DNA of 64,000 nucleotides from Dipteronia dyeriana (lineage: Eukaryota > Streptophyta > Magnoliopsida > Sapindales > Sapindaceae): the NCBI GenBank assembly GCA_032871835.1, contig CM065297.1:24235098-24299097 (forward strand), read 5' to 3'. The notes beneath the pieces were generated by a model. The model searched no databases. It was not told the DNA's origin and saw only the letters and a program-made list of their open reading frames with translations. The translations under genes were made by a program, and so were the position numbers. Below, one piece after another: positions 35,422 to 46,380 of this stretch. The first letter of the stretch is position 1; every line of letters starts with the position of its first letter.

Positions 35422-36190
35422 TTGAATCAGATTGCAATCAATATTTTGATTATGATAAAGGTGTTGATGGAGTTGAATCAAAAATCATGCATGGTCATAA
35501 AAGGCTTGGAAAATACATCTCAATCTCGTTATGTTTTTATTCCTTACAACCCTAAGTAATGCATTTGCTATGTACTTTTATTTTTCCTTTTTCTTAAGGT
35601 ATCATAATCATATATAAATATTTTGAACAAGATATCATTGGATATTGGTTGTTATCGACATATTGAACGTGCAAATCTATTATTTGAATTCCTTGAATGG
35701 TGAGGCTGATGAATATTTGACGAGTATTGTGAATATGTAAGTGTGAAATTCTATTTTCTCTTGAAAATTATTTTCAATGTTGTACAATATTAATGTCTAT
35801 TATTTATATAACTCAAGTGAGTATAGGTTCCACTGCAACCCAACTTTGTGGAGTACGGTTAATTATTTCATGAGATACATGAAGGACATCATTATCGATC
35901 CAAGTTTACTAAGAGAAAATGCGAAATACTTTTATCTTTTCTGTTTTGTTAAATTATATTATTATTTATTTAAGTTACCTTTTATTAATACTGTTTTTTT
36001 TTTGAATATTTATAGTTTAATGGGAAAAGTGCATATACTAAAAAAGAAATTGATGAATTACGTCGTCACTGGACAACATTTATCTCTCAATTCATTTGAA
36101 AGGTTGGTACCTATATTATCTTTTATTGACATGTATCAAATTTTAATTAACATTAACAAAAGTGGTTGTGCATCTTGGTTATGAATAACT
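35422..36190 (+). pseudogene. Ulp1-like (C48) cysteine protease relic
   Basis: In pieces: RYVFIPYNPK (ending 35557) is followed by a donor-like GT. HWILVVIDILNVQIYYLNSL from about 35634 matches the His-Trp motif and the following Tyr/Leu-Asp-Ser strand of Ulp1 proteases, with the Asp now Asn. Near 35838-35880 the sequence corresponds to the catalytic-Cys region, with the Cys codon changed to Tyr and a frame break, then FMRYMKDIIID. AYTKKEIDELRRHWTTFISQ (about 36026-36085) is the usual C-terminal stretch. Such proteases, which would cleave SUMO-like conjugates, are often carried by plant CACTA and MULE elements. With two of three catalytic residues changed it cannot be active. Confidence 0.72.
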
Positions 36191-36630
36191 GATTGTTATA
36201 CAAATGATCAATTGAAAGGAAGCCACACCTAAAGTGCCATGAAGTTAGTCGATATTTGAAGTTCATATGATATTGTATGTAAAGATGTTTAGATGATCAA
36301 GTAAAAATTTAGTTTTATGGTTATATTAGATGCTTATATTGTAGCTAGCTTGACTATGTTGAAGATATTTAATGAATATTTAAATGTTTATACATTAATT
36401 GAAATTAAAATTTATTATACATTAATTGAATTTAATGAAAAAGGTAAAAGGATATAAATGGAATATAAAATGTTTAAAAGTAATTTTAGAGTATGAGATT
36501 TGATACTCTAAATTTAGAGTAGCAATCTTGGAAACTCTAAAAAAATTTCGAAACAGAAATTTGAAAACAAAATTTTGGAGTATGGTGAGAGCAACCCATA
36601 CTATATTTTAGAGTTCAAACTCTATTTTCG
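36191..36630. other. AT-rich stretch, possible small MITE remnant
   Basis: No gene. ACTCTAAATTTAGAGT and TTTTAGAGTTCAAACTCTATTTT are short inverted repeats reminiscent of a foldback MITE. The right flank of the next element (GGTGAGAGATGCTCTAAG at about 38837) has the look of a MITE end, so that element may sit inside such a MITE. Confidence 0.3.
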
Positions 36631-37692
36631 GGGGTTGTATTCAATTGGGATTTCAAGACACTTTTAATGACTTTTTTAAGTGGGTGACTTTTGCAAATTT
36701 CATGGATTTTTAAGTACTTTATAGACTTTACAAAATTATAAAAACCTTTCATAGACTTTCATTTCAAAAGACTTCCATAGACTTTATTTCACCAGACTTT
36801 CATAGACTTGAAACTTTAATATACATTTATAAATTTTCATCAACTTTAAAATATAATATATACTTTGTTTAAGCAAAATTATATATATTTTACATGTCAA
36901 TAAAAATATTTTTTTTTCCATAGAATACAAAAATTCGTTGTTAATTATACTTGACAAAAGCGTTCTTGAATATATATGTGATTTTTAAAAAATAATATTG
37001 TATTTTTATCATATTGTGTACCATAAATACATTATGCTCCTATTTTTCTTTTTAATAATTATTCAATTTTTTTTTATAATCAGTCAAAATATTATAAATT
37101 TTCTTTTAAAATAAATATAATAATTCGACAATAATATTAATGCTTACATGTTTATACGAAAGTATGATAATAGATATAAAAAATCTAACCAAAATTAATT
37201 CAAGTTACTAAATACAAAACATAAAAATTGCACCTAGTTGTTGAATAAGACCCATGCGTGAAAGTGGGTAGTTTGATATTGATCATAATTACATCGAACC
37301 ACACTCATACACGACTTTGATTATGACATATTGACATGGTTGGGTAGTTGTTTTTATTTTTAATTATTTTTAATTAACCTAAATGAAGTTCGTTTGATTT
37401 GTTTTAGTGTTTTTTAGTTGCTTTGAAAATAGATATAAAAAAATGAAATATCTCATCCTTAATTGCATGCACAGCCGATGGATAGTTTTTTTATATTATA
37501 TTTTAGTTATTTTGTTTTTTGTTATAGATCGATAATGTTTATATGTTTTTTTTATAATATTTATTCATTTTAAAAGTTATTTATTTAATTTTATTTGTGA
37601 AATTTGTTAAGAATGAGTGTGCTTTTATTTGAAAATGTAACATATGTTTGGTGGTTTATGTTTTTCAATGAGTTTTATGATTTTCTTTTAAA

Positions 37693-37963
37693 GCGATATT
37701 CTTTGTATTTACCATGGTGGCCATCAACTCTTGCTACCACTATCAAAATGGCTACCGGATAGAGAATTGGTTTCAAAATGGCTATTTTTGGTAGACAATG
37801 TTACACTAATGACCATTTCATCCAATTCTATCTAATAAGTGATATTTTGGTAAATAAGGGGTTATTAATAATTTATTTTAGATATTTTTTGGAAATCAAT
37901 TTTTTCTTTTGATTTTTGAAACAAATAATTATATTTAATGTGTGTATATACGTATAGCATATT

Positions 37964-38005
<42 letters not shown>

Positions 38006-38493
38006 CTTTTCAATTTATCTCAAATATACTTTTTAGAATTTTAATCTTCTATATATATATATATATATATATATTTCTTTTCAACTTATCTCAAATATAT
38101 TTTTTAGAATTTGTAGCCTCAATCTTCTCCAAAAAGAATATATATATATTCAACTTATCTCAATTTTTTTTTTGAATTTTTAGATTTTGTAATCTTAATC
38201 TTCTCAAAAAAGAAACATATACATGTTTGATATATATATTATGCGTATATACATGCACTAAATATAATTATTTGTTTCAAAAAACAAAAGAAAAGTTGAT
38301 TTCTAAAAAATATCTAAAATAAATTAATGATATCCCCTTATTTATCAAAATGCCACTTATTGGATGGAATTGGATGGAATGACCATTTGTGTAACATTGT
38401 TTATCAAAAATGGCCATTTTGAAACCAATTTCCCATCCAGTGGCCATTTTGATAGTGATGACAAGAGTTGATGGCTACCGGGATAATTATCCC
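37693..38493. mobile_element. Foldback MITE with arms of about 250 bp
   Basis: The left arm (to about 37960) and the reverse complement of the right arm (from about 38225) share long stretches: CCATCAACTCTTG, CACTATCAAAATGGC, TTGGTTTCAAAATGGC, AAACAAATAATTATATTTA. TTTAAA lies on both outer sides (37687-37692 and 38494-38499). The loop holds (TA)n tracts and three to four copies of a unit based on TTTCAACTTATCTCAAATAT. No coding capacity. The transcript would form a strong hairpin. Confidence 0.85.
37966..38075. repeat. (TA)n microsatellites with interspersed 70-bp units
   Basis: Alternating TA runs at about 37967-38002 and 38050-38074 are separated by near-identical TTTCTTTTCAA(T/C)TTATCTC stretches. 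They form part of the MITE loop. The open frame through this region (Tyr-Ile repeats) is meaningless. Confidence 0.85.
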
Positions 38494-38827
38494 TTTAAAT
38501 AAAAGGGAAAAAAAGTCATGCAAAGTATTTGGTAGGAATGAGAGACAAATTGTGAGATTTGTTATAACTAAAAATCATTAAAAGTCACAAATATTTTATA
38601 GTCATTAAAAGTCGTTGAGATTTTGAATACCTACAAACTTTCATAGACTGTTAAAAATTCTTGATTGAATACACATGGCTTTTAAGGATTTTTTTAAAGT
38701 CTGTACAAGTTTATATTGAATATCTCATGACTTTTATAGAATCTTCAAAAGTCTGCATTGAATACACCAAAACTTTTTATTTCATAAAAGTCATTACAAA
38801 TCTTTTGAAATCTTTGAATACAACCCC

Positions 38828-39510
38828 TAGACTATGGTGAGAGATGCTCTAAGTCTAAAATTAATTCTAATACTAATTAAGTTGCCAAAAACAATCTTTT
38901 AATAGTTTTTATCTAGATCAGGTTTTTTTTTTGAAACTTTTGCTATTGGTAAGATTCGAGTCATTAACTTGGGAGTCATTTGTACAAGTACCAAACTCGT
39001 CAATCTACCGATTAAGCTACACCTCGGGGGACAGTAGATAAAAAACACTTGGTATATGTACTAATGGATGTATCAATCTAATTCTAATATACTAGTATTT
39101 TTACGATTCACAACCAAACAACATAAAGAAAATACAATTCCTTTTCAAAGATTGCAACTATTCTGCTATGCATGCAATAATAACTCATCTCAAATGGTAA
39201 TCAAGAACTTTTATATGTCATAAAAATGAAACTCAAATCTCTCATATGATTTTAAATTAAAAGAATAGTTCTCAAACTGAAAAAAAAAGAATTTTTTTGA
39301 GCAATTATATTTTACTTTTCTGATCATTCCTGTAAAAGATTTTGTCAAAGTTCATTAAATTTTATAATTCGGAGGATTTAGACCTAAGACGGTTTTTTAC
39401 TTTAGACTTATATATATATAGTGAGTTTCTCGTAAGGGATACCTTATATTAATTTCAATAAGGATCTTGATGAAATTTCATTTGGAGAATCTTGAAAGTA
39501 TAATTGTATG
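38828..39510. other. Unassigned stretch with a tRNA-like (SINE head) relic
   Basis: No gene. On the minus strand from about 39030 to 38945 the sequence has an A-box-like TAGCTTAATCGG and a B-box-like GACTCGAATCT about 46 bp apart, as in the head of a tRNA-derived SINE. It does not fold as a complete tRNA, so I do not call a tRNA gene. The remainder is AT-rich. Confidence 0.4.
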
Positions 39511-39642
39511 TGTTACGTTTTGGCTAGTATCCTCAAGTGAACCGAATGTAAATCGAACGAGACTCAACTAATTTGAAACTTCACAGAGATGTGTGATACC
39601 TTTGGAAGTTGGATATGGTGTTTAAGGGAGGCATGAAGACCT
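39511..39642 (+). mobile_element. Truncated LTR of the 34610 family
   Basis: TGTTACGTTTTGGCTAG and about 115 further bases match the first 132 bases of the solo LTR at 34610. The match stops at GACCT where the reverse-oriented Tat LTR begins (39643, TGTTGACA). The remaining part of this LTR was not found in the window. Confidence 0.85.
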
Positions 39643-40450
39643 TGTTGACAGTGATTTTTGGTATCACGTAGAAGTGATCACACATCTAACAAAGTATAGT
39701 GAATCGTTAATTTTTTTTTTTAAGAATAATAAAGAAGAGACAAAGCAAGCAAACATTGTTTTTATATCGTAAACCTCAAGTTGGGGAAACGTCCACAGTT
39801 GAAGGTGACGTTGACAAAAAAGATTTACTATGATGGAATAATTACACACTCTTGTTATCTCCTTGCGAAGTGTTTTTAATATTCTTTCTCGTTCTGTGTC
39901 TTTTACCTATTGAACACATTAAATCTCTTACCTAATTTGGACTCTGATATCTTAAAGGAATTTTTTTTTTCCTTATCAGAGTGTGCTTTGAGATATCTTG
40001 TTTGAGCAAGGCTTTTTCTCCGCATATCTAAGTCATGGTTGCATGGAATTTTACATCATCCACATGTTGCTCAACTGACTCGCTATCTAACCCGACCGAA
40101 CCTCATTCACCCTGATCAGTTACTTGATCCCGACTAGATGTCTTGACCCGATCGGCGTAGAACACTCTATCAAATTTCCTTCACACGATTGTCTCCTCGA
40201 TTCAGTTTTTTCCACCCAATCGTTTGGGTAAACCTGACCGATTTCCAATGAGGTCATCATTGGTCAACTATGGTTGGTCTAGTCTAGTTGATTTTAGGTG
40301 ACATGAAATCTCTAATCGCCGCATATTCTATTAATCATGCTGACTTTTCATCCTTCCAGATTTTACCAATAAAAACACCCCTTTAAACATTAGAACAACG
40401 TATTTCGTTCAACAAAAGAACTCGCTCAGTGAGATGTATTTAACTTGAAT
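39643..40450 (-). repeat. 3' LTR of a reverse-oriented Tat element
   Basis: On the minus strand it ends ...CACTGTCAACA and contains GTGGACGTTTCCCCAACTTG and GCACACTCTGATAAGG, matching the LTR at 1-660. The right border (5' end of the LTR) is not sharp to me; 40450 is an estimate from the length of the other Tat LTRs. Confidence 0.75.
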
Positions 40451-40656
40451 CTCATTTTTTGTCTTGTAGTTAATAAAGGCCTATGCATGCTTAATAACTA
40501 AGCATTTACTTCCAGCCATAACCGCTTGATTTAAGCGATTTGAGGAAATCGGTGGCGATTCATTTGTTTTTCAAATGACGTATGATCTTCGGGGTTTGTG
40601 AACCTACTTTTGCTCTCACGTGCATTTTTCCAAACATGGGATGACGCCACTTGTTG

Positions 40657-40664
40657 ATATATAT
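40657..40664 (+). promoter_or_regulatory. Putative TATA box of the second Tat antisense gene
   Basis: TATATATA lies about 175 bp before the ATG at 40837, followed by a pyrimidine-rich leader. The position resembles that of the putative promoter in the other Tat copy. Confidence 0.4.
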
Positions 40665-40836
40665 ACTTTTGAAAACCTTTCGTTTTCCCTCTTACCATAT
40701 ATTTCATAGATTTCCTTTACAACCTTCTTTCAAAAACAAATAACCCTAAGTTCTGCTTTATTGTTGCTTAAATTTTCTAGTTGATTCCATCATCACCGTT
40801 ATTCATGCTACTCCCGCCTGCTCAATATTCTCAGGT

Positions 40837-41995
40837 ATGGATCCTATCACTCATCACCATTTTATTGAAATACTTATCCATACTGTTGAGATGGGAGATA
40901 AGGAGAATGCTAACATGATTGAGTTCATATTGAGAGGACGTTCTCAAGCTTTCACTCCTCCATCCCAAGAAACAACTTTTAGCGTTGATTGTTCGATTGC
41001 TCATCCTAAGTTTCAACCTTCTCATTCTAACCCATACATATCTTCTGTTAATCTTCCTTCAGACATGTTGAGATCGACTCGTGCTGGTCAGGGTAGCAAA
41101 TCTGCTACTAGAGCTTCCCTTATGAACGATTTAAAAATCTTATCTTAAGTGGTTTGGATGGTGGATATTCCTAAAGATGTCGAGCTCACTTCCTTAAGTT
41201 CTATGCTACTCAATCGTCTTCTTTTGATATTGATGTGAATGTAGTCACTGTTAGGGAAATCGAAATGTTACCGATAGACTTGACATTCTTGACTCAGTTA
41301 GACTCCACCTAGCCAATAACCGAGCTATTTGGAATCCACCCCCAAGTACTGTAGTGATTTATGGAGATATGCTCTCATGTGGGGTGACCCTGCCTATTCA
41401 TCCTTTCATCGCCAGGTTTTTGGCAGAGGCCAAAGTCGCAACTGCGCAATTGGTCTTTAATTGTTATAGGATTTTGATCGAGCGATGACATTATGGAAGA
41501 AGATTGGGGCACCAAACTTGCCCACTCCCCATGAGATTTGTCACTTATACACACTCGACAGATCAAAAACATGGAGCCACCTTCTACCTTTTATCTTAGT
41601 GCTCAAGCCATTGGATTCCCCAAGGGTTAGAAGAGAAAGTTCCTCCCATAAAGACCATAAGGGATTTATCTGGGGATTCCCGTTCTCGAATAATTACTGA
41701 AAGAACAACCGGTTTTTCATCTCGAGTGAATATGGTCAAAATGTACACGCTTATTCTAACCACTGCTTCTCTAAAAATAGTGTTCTGAGACATTTTTTCA
41801 ATCCAGAGATCTAGAATAGGTCTCCCTAACGTCTGACGAGAAAAGAAGCCACATGAACACTCTAAGCAGCAATAAACTCTTGGGAGGATAGAGACCGCCA
41901 CTCGTTACTGGTGAAGAATGACCTGGTCAGACTGGGACTAATCCTGGCCATCTTTTCTCACCGAAAATAATGCAAGTTCGCTTCTTCATCAGAAC
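40837..41995 (+). pseudogene. Tat antisense gene (aORF), second copy, broken
   Basis: ATG at 40837 opens MDPITHHHFIEILIHTVEMG, parallel to MDPSSHHHLFTIALEAFDLG of the copy at 32636. Further along, MLSCGVTLPIHPFIARFLAE, then EAKVATAQL (about 41370-41450), matches the MLCCGVTLPL...EAGIAPAQL block, and ERTTGFSSRV near 41700 matches ERTVGFLPEG. Frames are disturbed by stops after residue 103 and by later shifts. It lies between a Tat LTR and a SIRE-like LTR that cuts it at about 42014. This is antisense to its own element, which runs on the minus strand. No coiled-coil end is left. Confidence 0.8.
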
Positions 41996-42013
41996 TCGCT
42001 TTCTCAATTACTT

Positions 42014-44646
42014 TGTTGAAAATACAAACACAGTTAATTTGCCTAAGCTAACTTAGAGAGAGAGGGGGTGAATAGGTTTTTATACCTCTTTTCAATCCCT
42101 TGAAACAGACAAAAGTTTGTACCTCTAGATAGCTTGTATCACAATTTATTAAGAAAATACAAGCACATATAGATCAATGAAAGACATGCTTAGTCAAGCA
42201 AAGTCAACTTAATCTACAATTTGCATGTGACAGAATTTCACTTTATATAAGCTATTAAGCACTAGCATTCATATATATATATAAATCTTGTTCATAGAAG
42301 AATATCAAATACTAAAGTTCCAAAAAAGATATTCAACAACACATAAACAAATATCAAAGAGATAAGTACAGAGAAATTGAACACATAATTTTTACGTGTA
42401 AAACCTTCTAAGAGGAAACATCCACCGATTGATACCACAACCACCATCAAAACAACTTTCACTAGTTGCATAAAAGTCCACCATTATAAGTGACCATTCC
42501 ACATAATACACTTCTTATTAGATATCCCTCATATCCTACCCTCAAGTATTTTACTAACGAAAGCATCACTTATTCACTAACTATAGCACTTCACATGCCA
42601 CTAGAGAGTAACTCCCTATCTATGACAATCCACATGCCTCTAGGAAGATTTCCTTGCTTGACTATCTTGATCTTCACAGTCCAAGCAAAGACTTCCTTGC
42701 TCAATATGAAGCTTCACACTCGAAATGAGACTTCCATGCTCAAGTTAAAGCTTCACACCTTAACAAGAGACTTTCTTGCTCACATTGAAGCTTCACATTC
42801 CAAATGAGACTTCCTACCTTTTGCAAGGCAAATGATGTAAGTGAAATGCAAATGATGCAAACACATGCAACATAGAATATGTGATCAATATATCTTATGC
42901 AAACTAGAAATGAACAATGAATACACAAAGTATGATTTTCTAGTTTACAATCCTAAAATAATGCAATCATACAAACGATGCATGCACATATGAAATGTAT
43001 GGGTTAAGTACACTTCATGAAGAACTGGACTTAATCATCCAAATGCATAAGAAAAGTTTATCTAAATCTTATAATATGAACAAATAACCTTGATTATGTG
43101 AAACACCTAACACACACTAAAGATCTAGATTTTGTTCAAACAACTAAAAATGCTAGAATCAATTAATATGTTCAATATAAATCTCTAGCAATCATTTAGA
43201 TCATATATTCACAAGATAATCAATTAAACTCTATTAGGCTCTAAATATACACACAAATGTGCTATTCCTACAAATATTCAATTATAAAGATCTAGCATAT
43301 ATAAAGGTTATCAATCATCAAAACAGGATCAATCAACATACAAATAGCCCTAGATTAAAAGCTAGTACAATACAAATCCCAAGCATGTGAAAACATAGGT
43401 TTTAAGAAAACCTAACTCAACATACAAGTCTATTTAAGCACAAAATAGCTTCATTAGAATCTCTAACTCTAATCAGTGTTTATAGATCAAACAAACACAT
43501 ATAGAAGAAGAAACCCAAGGTAATTGAAGACTTGAAGAACAAAAACTCAAGAGAGAAACCAATACCATTAAAAAACGTGCATTTTTGGTTTTAAGGATGT
43601 AGCTACCAAAAATCTTGATCAAATGATCTCAAACTCTTTTAGAGATGATAGAGGACTGGTAGACAAAGTTTCTCAATCTTGAATCACTCAAAATAGACTT
43701 TAAATAAGTGAGACATGGTGTTTGGAAGTTGAGAAAGTTTGAGAGAAAATTTCTGCACAAGTTTTTCAATTTTCTTCTTATAATGAAAAGTGGGAGGGAA
43801 AATCTATTTAAAGGAAAGGGAATAAAGAAGATTTAAAACAACCAAATGAGGGAGTGCCACCTCAGCATCCCATGGAGGCACGCTGTCTCCATGAGGGCAG
43901 AGGGCACTCTTTCCCGTGGAGGCCACGTGCCTCCACGGGGAAGGGGTGCAAGGCACCTCCTCTTCCCTCGCACAACCCTCGCGTTATTCGATTGTTCTCT
44001 GACCTTCGAACTCTGATTTAGAATCAGTTTTCGGATTGAGAATCGGGACTCTCTCATGCATATGGATGTCAATAAAACTTTCACAAAATATATGGAAATC
44101 AACTCGATACACAAGGACCAAAACCATATACGTTAAATGTATGAAAAGTTTCGTAACTTCCACTACAGAAATTGAAAACTAATGAATGAGTAACCGAAAC
44201 AACCGGAACACAACAAGGAATAACATAAGATTAAATTCAAGTCTGATATCACACAAACACAAACGAACAAACACATGACTACACTTATGTGCCGTTACCT
44301 AGATATAGTCCTAGAACATGCAATTTACAAAATTTGTCAATTTAAATCTAATGTATGTGCATACGATAATATGTGTGTGTATGTGTTATACCAAATGTGC
44401 ACAACGATGCAGGGATACATATGGATACAATGTGTGTGTGTACATTGGCCTTGCAAGAGGAAAGAGGTCTAGATATACTTGTGATATGCAATAAAGCTTG
44501 CTCCTTTTGTAGCCACCACTTTACTTAAAATGTTGTCCAATTTCCTTGAATCTAGATAAACCGTCAATCCTACACAACTAATCAATACAAAGAAAAATGT
44601 CGTTTTGTTAGTGAATTATGCCAAAACAAGAATCAAAATCCAAACA
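42014..44646 (-). repeat. 3' LTR of the reverse SIRE-like element
   Basis: On the minus strand it begins TGTTTGGATTTTGATTCTTG and ends GTTTGTATTTTCAACA. Near the end it has the SIRE signature AACCTATTCACCCCCTCT, in common with the LTRs at 5.3 and 12.3 kb. There is a GC-rich patch at 43855-43985 with a near-perfect hairpin. The alternative TG at 42017 could be the true border. At 2.6 kb it is long for copia but fits SIRE-like elements. Confidence 0.75.
43913..43939. repeat. GC-rich hairpin within the LTR
   Basis: CCCGTGGAGGC and GCCTCCACGGG form an 11-bp stem around a 5-base loop, in an otherwise AT-rich LTR. A second CATGGAGGCA lies upstream at about 43871. Its role is unknown. Confidence 0.85.
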
Positions 44647-44660
44647 ATCTCCCCCTTTGG
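44647..44660 (-). promoter_or_regulatory. Polypurine tract of the reverse SIRE-like element
   Basis: The minus strand reads CCAAAGGGGGAGAT directly before the LTR start. This is the plus-strand primer site. Confidence 0.8.
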
Positions 44661-46380
44661 TAAATTCTATGTCAAAACACCTATACACATGCTAAATTTA
44701 TAAAATGAAGATTGGTCACAAAAACTCACCCACGCATTACAATGAGTTAATTCACCTCGACTAATATTCAACAAGTCTTGAATTCTTTCATGTAGTCTCC
44801 TTTTGTCTTCGCCTAAAATTATCTTGAAGCACAAATTATATACAAGAGAAACATACATATATGGCAACATATTTAGATAAGAAAAAAAAACATTAATATA
44901 GTCCAAATGAATAGTCTTAATATTCAAATCAGGTGAACAAATCATGAAAAAGAACAAAGTTTAGCATACTATGCTCCCCCTTGATAAGTGCTCTACTTAA
45001 GATCAAGATAGAATATTGTTTATAATGATATCCACACAATAACACATTCAAGCAATTTGAAAAGAAATTCAACAAAAATAAGCTCCGCAAACTATGAGAG
45101 ATACACCAAGATTTTCAATATCTCTCATAATTCTTCTTAAATTGCTAGAATATCAAAATACTTATATACAAAAGTGTGTGTGAGAATTTTGTTTCAAGCA
45201 TACGTAGAGGAGTAAATTTGATAATCAACATACAAATCATATCCACATATATTCATCTTAGGCTTTTCCATAAAAGGTCAAACCGATTATCATCCATTTT
45301 TTTTTTTGCTTTTTAGAGAATAGATTTCAATATATTAACGTGTGTGTGCATATGGCTTGTCATTCCAATTCTATTTTTCAACCCGAGCATTCATGATTTT
45401 CAACTATACTCCTTTAACCCTTTTATGTTTATTTTAGGCTAGAATCAATGATTTCTATTGATCCTTTCTTTTTCAACACTTCTTTGATTTTTCTAACATA
45501 AACATATATGCTTCATGACGGCTTTCACTCATCATATTGGTGTATCGTTTTCCTACATTGGGTGGCTTCACAAAAAAAAATATATATAGCCATTTTCATG
45601 AAGGTGCTCGTTGAGTTCTATATAGTTGTCGAAGCAAAACTAGTCACGATACTTCAAGGAGTACCCACACCTTACATATAGTCAAACTCAGCTTACTTCA
45701 ACAAAAAATACAAGAGAAGCAAAAATCTTTTTACTTAAGATCATTACTTCTCAAGAGAGTAGCTTTTAAAGAATATGTAGCTCATATTTTTTAAAAACAT
45801 ACCACTCAACATTCAAACAAACATATCACACAAGACCTTTGTGAATGACATCACTAAAAGATCTTTAGCAAGCAAATGTCAATGAGAACCATATAAACAC
45901 TATACTAATTCTCTAAAATGACATGCTACATGATATAGTGCAAATAATGAGTTGAGAGATGAAAAGACTTAGAATGCAAACATTAAGATATAAAGATACC
46001 CTAGCAAGAATTTTTCATCAAATGCAAAGTCTTCGCCCTTTTTATGAGCTCTCTTGGCTTGTTTGTCCTCATGACAACAAGTTATTGGTATGTCATCCCA
46101 AGAGAATAAAAACTTAACATTTCTACTCAAACACATATAAAAATGACTTTCTCTAAAAGTCTTAATAAAAAGCCATCACCATATAGATTTTATAAAAAGG
46201 ACTTCTCATAAAGTCAATCAGTAGATTTTAACTATCATAGTAATAATGTGAGGTAGCTAAGTTCATGTTAAGTTCTAAGGAAATAGAGCAAGCTAGCTAA
46301 ATCTCTAAACAACTTGACACTAATCTTGAAACTAACTCACATATAAAACTTACACTAATGGTAAGAGCACTCACCCTTGA
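44661..46380 (-). other. Non-coding 3' interior of the reverse SIRE-like element
   Basis: No reading frame with recognisable motifs. Short purine-rich strings on the minus strand (AGGGGGAGCAT near 44973) resemble those before the right LTR of the other SIRE-like element. Confidence 0.6.

Larger units (their letters stand above)
20293..36200 (+). mobile_element. Degenerate CACTA-type element, interrupted twice
   Basis: The left end is CACTACTTTTAAAATG at 20293, followed within 250 bp by repeated CATCGGTT/AACCG(A/G)T motifs, the usual look of CACTA subterminal repeats. Further in, an exon encodes a transposase-associated domain (34341-34605), and a relic Ulp1-like protease lies at about 35422-36190. 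A Tat retrotransposon (22244-34018) and a solo LTR (34610-35416) are inserted. I see no transposase catalytic domain and no matching right end; the position 36200 is only the end of recognisable coding relics. Confidence 0.5.
36631..38827. mobile_element. TIR DNA element of unassigned superfamily, non-autonomous
   Basis: The left end reads GGGGTTGTATTCAATTGGGA; the reverse complement of the right end reads GGGGTTGTATTCAAAGATTT and continues with TTGTAATGACTTTT, parallel to ACTTTTAATGACTTTT on the left. Subterminal CATAGACTTT/AAAGTCTATG-like strings recur near both ends. There is no coding sequence. Flanks (CTATTTTCG, TAGACTATG) show no obvious duplication, so I do not name a superfamily. It contains a younger foldback MITE. 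Confidence 0.75.

Noticed and set aside
34667..35559. Open frames of 67 and 154 residues
   Set aside because: They lie within or run out of the solo LTR at 34610-35416; only the last few residues of the second belong to the Ulp1-like relic.
37942..38175. Open frame of Tyr-Ile repeats
   Set aside because: It is a translation of (TA)n microsatellites in the MITE loop.
43833..44114. Minus-strand frame of 93 residues
   Set aside because: It spans the GC-rich hairpin in the LTR and has no protein similarity that I recognise.
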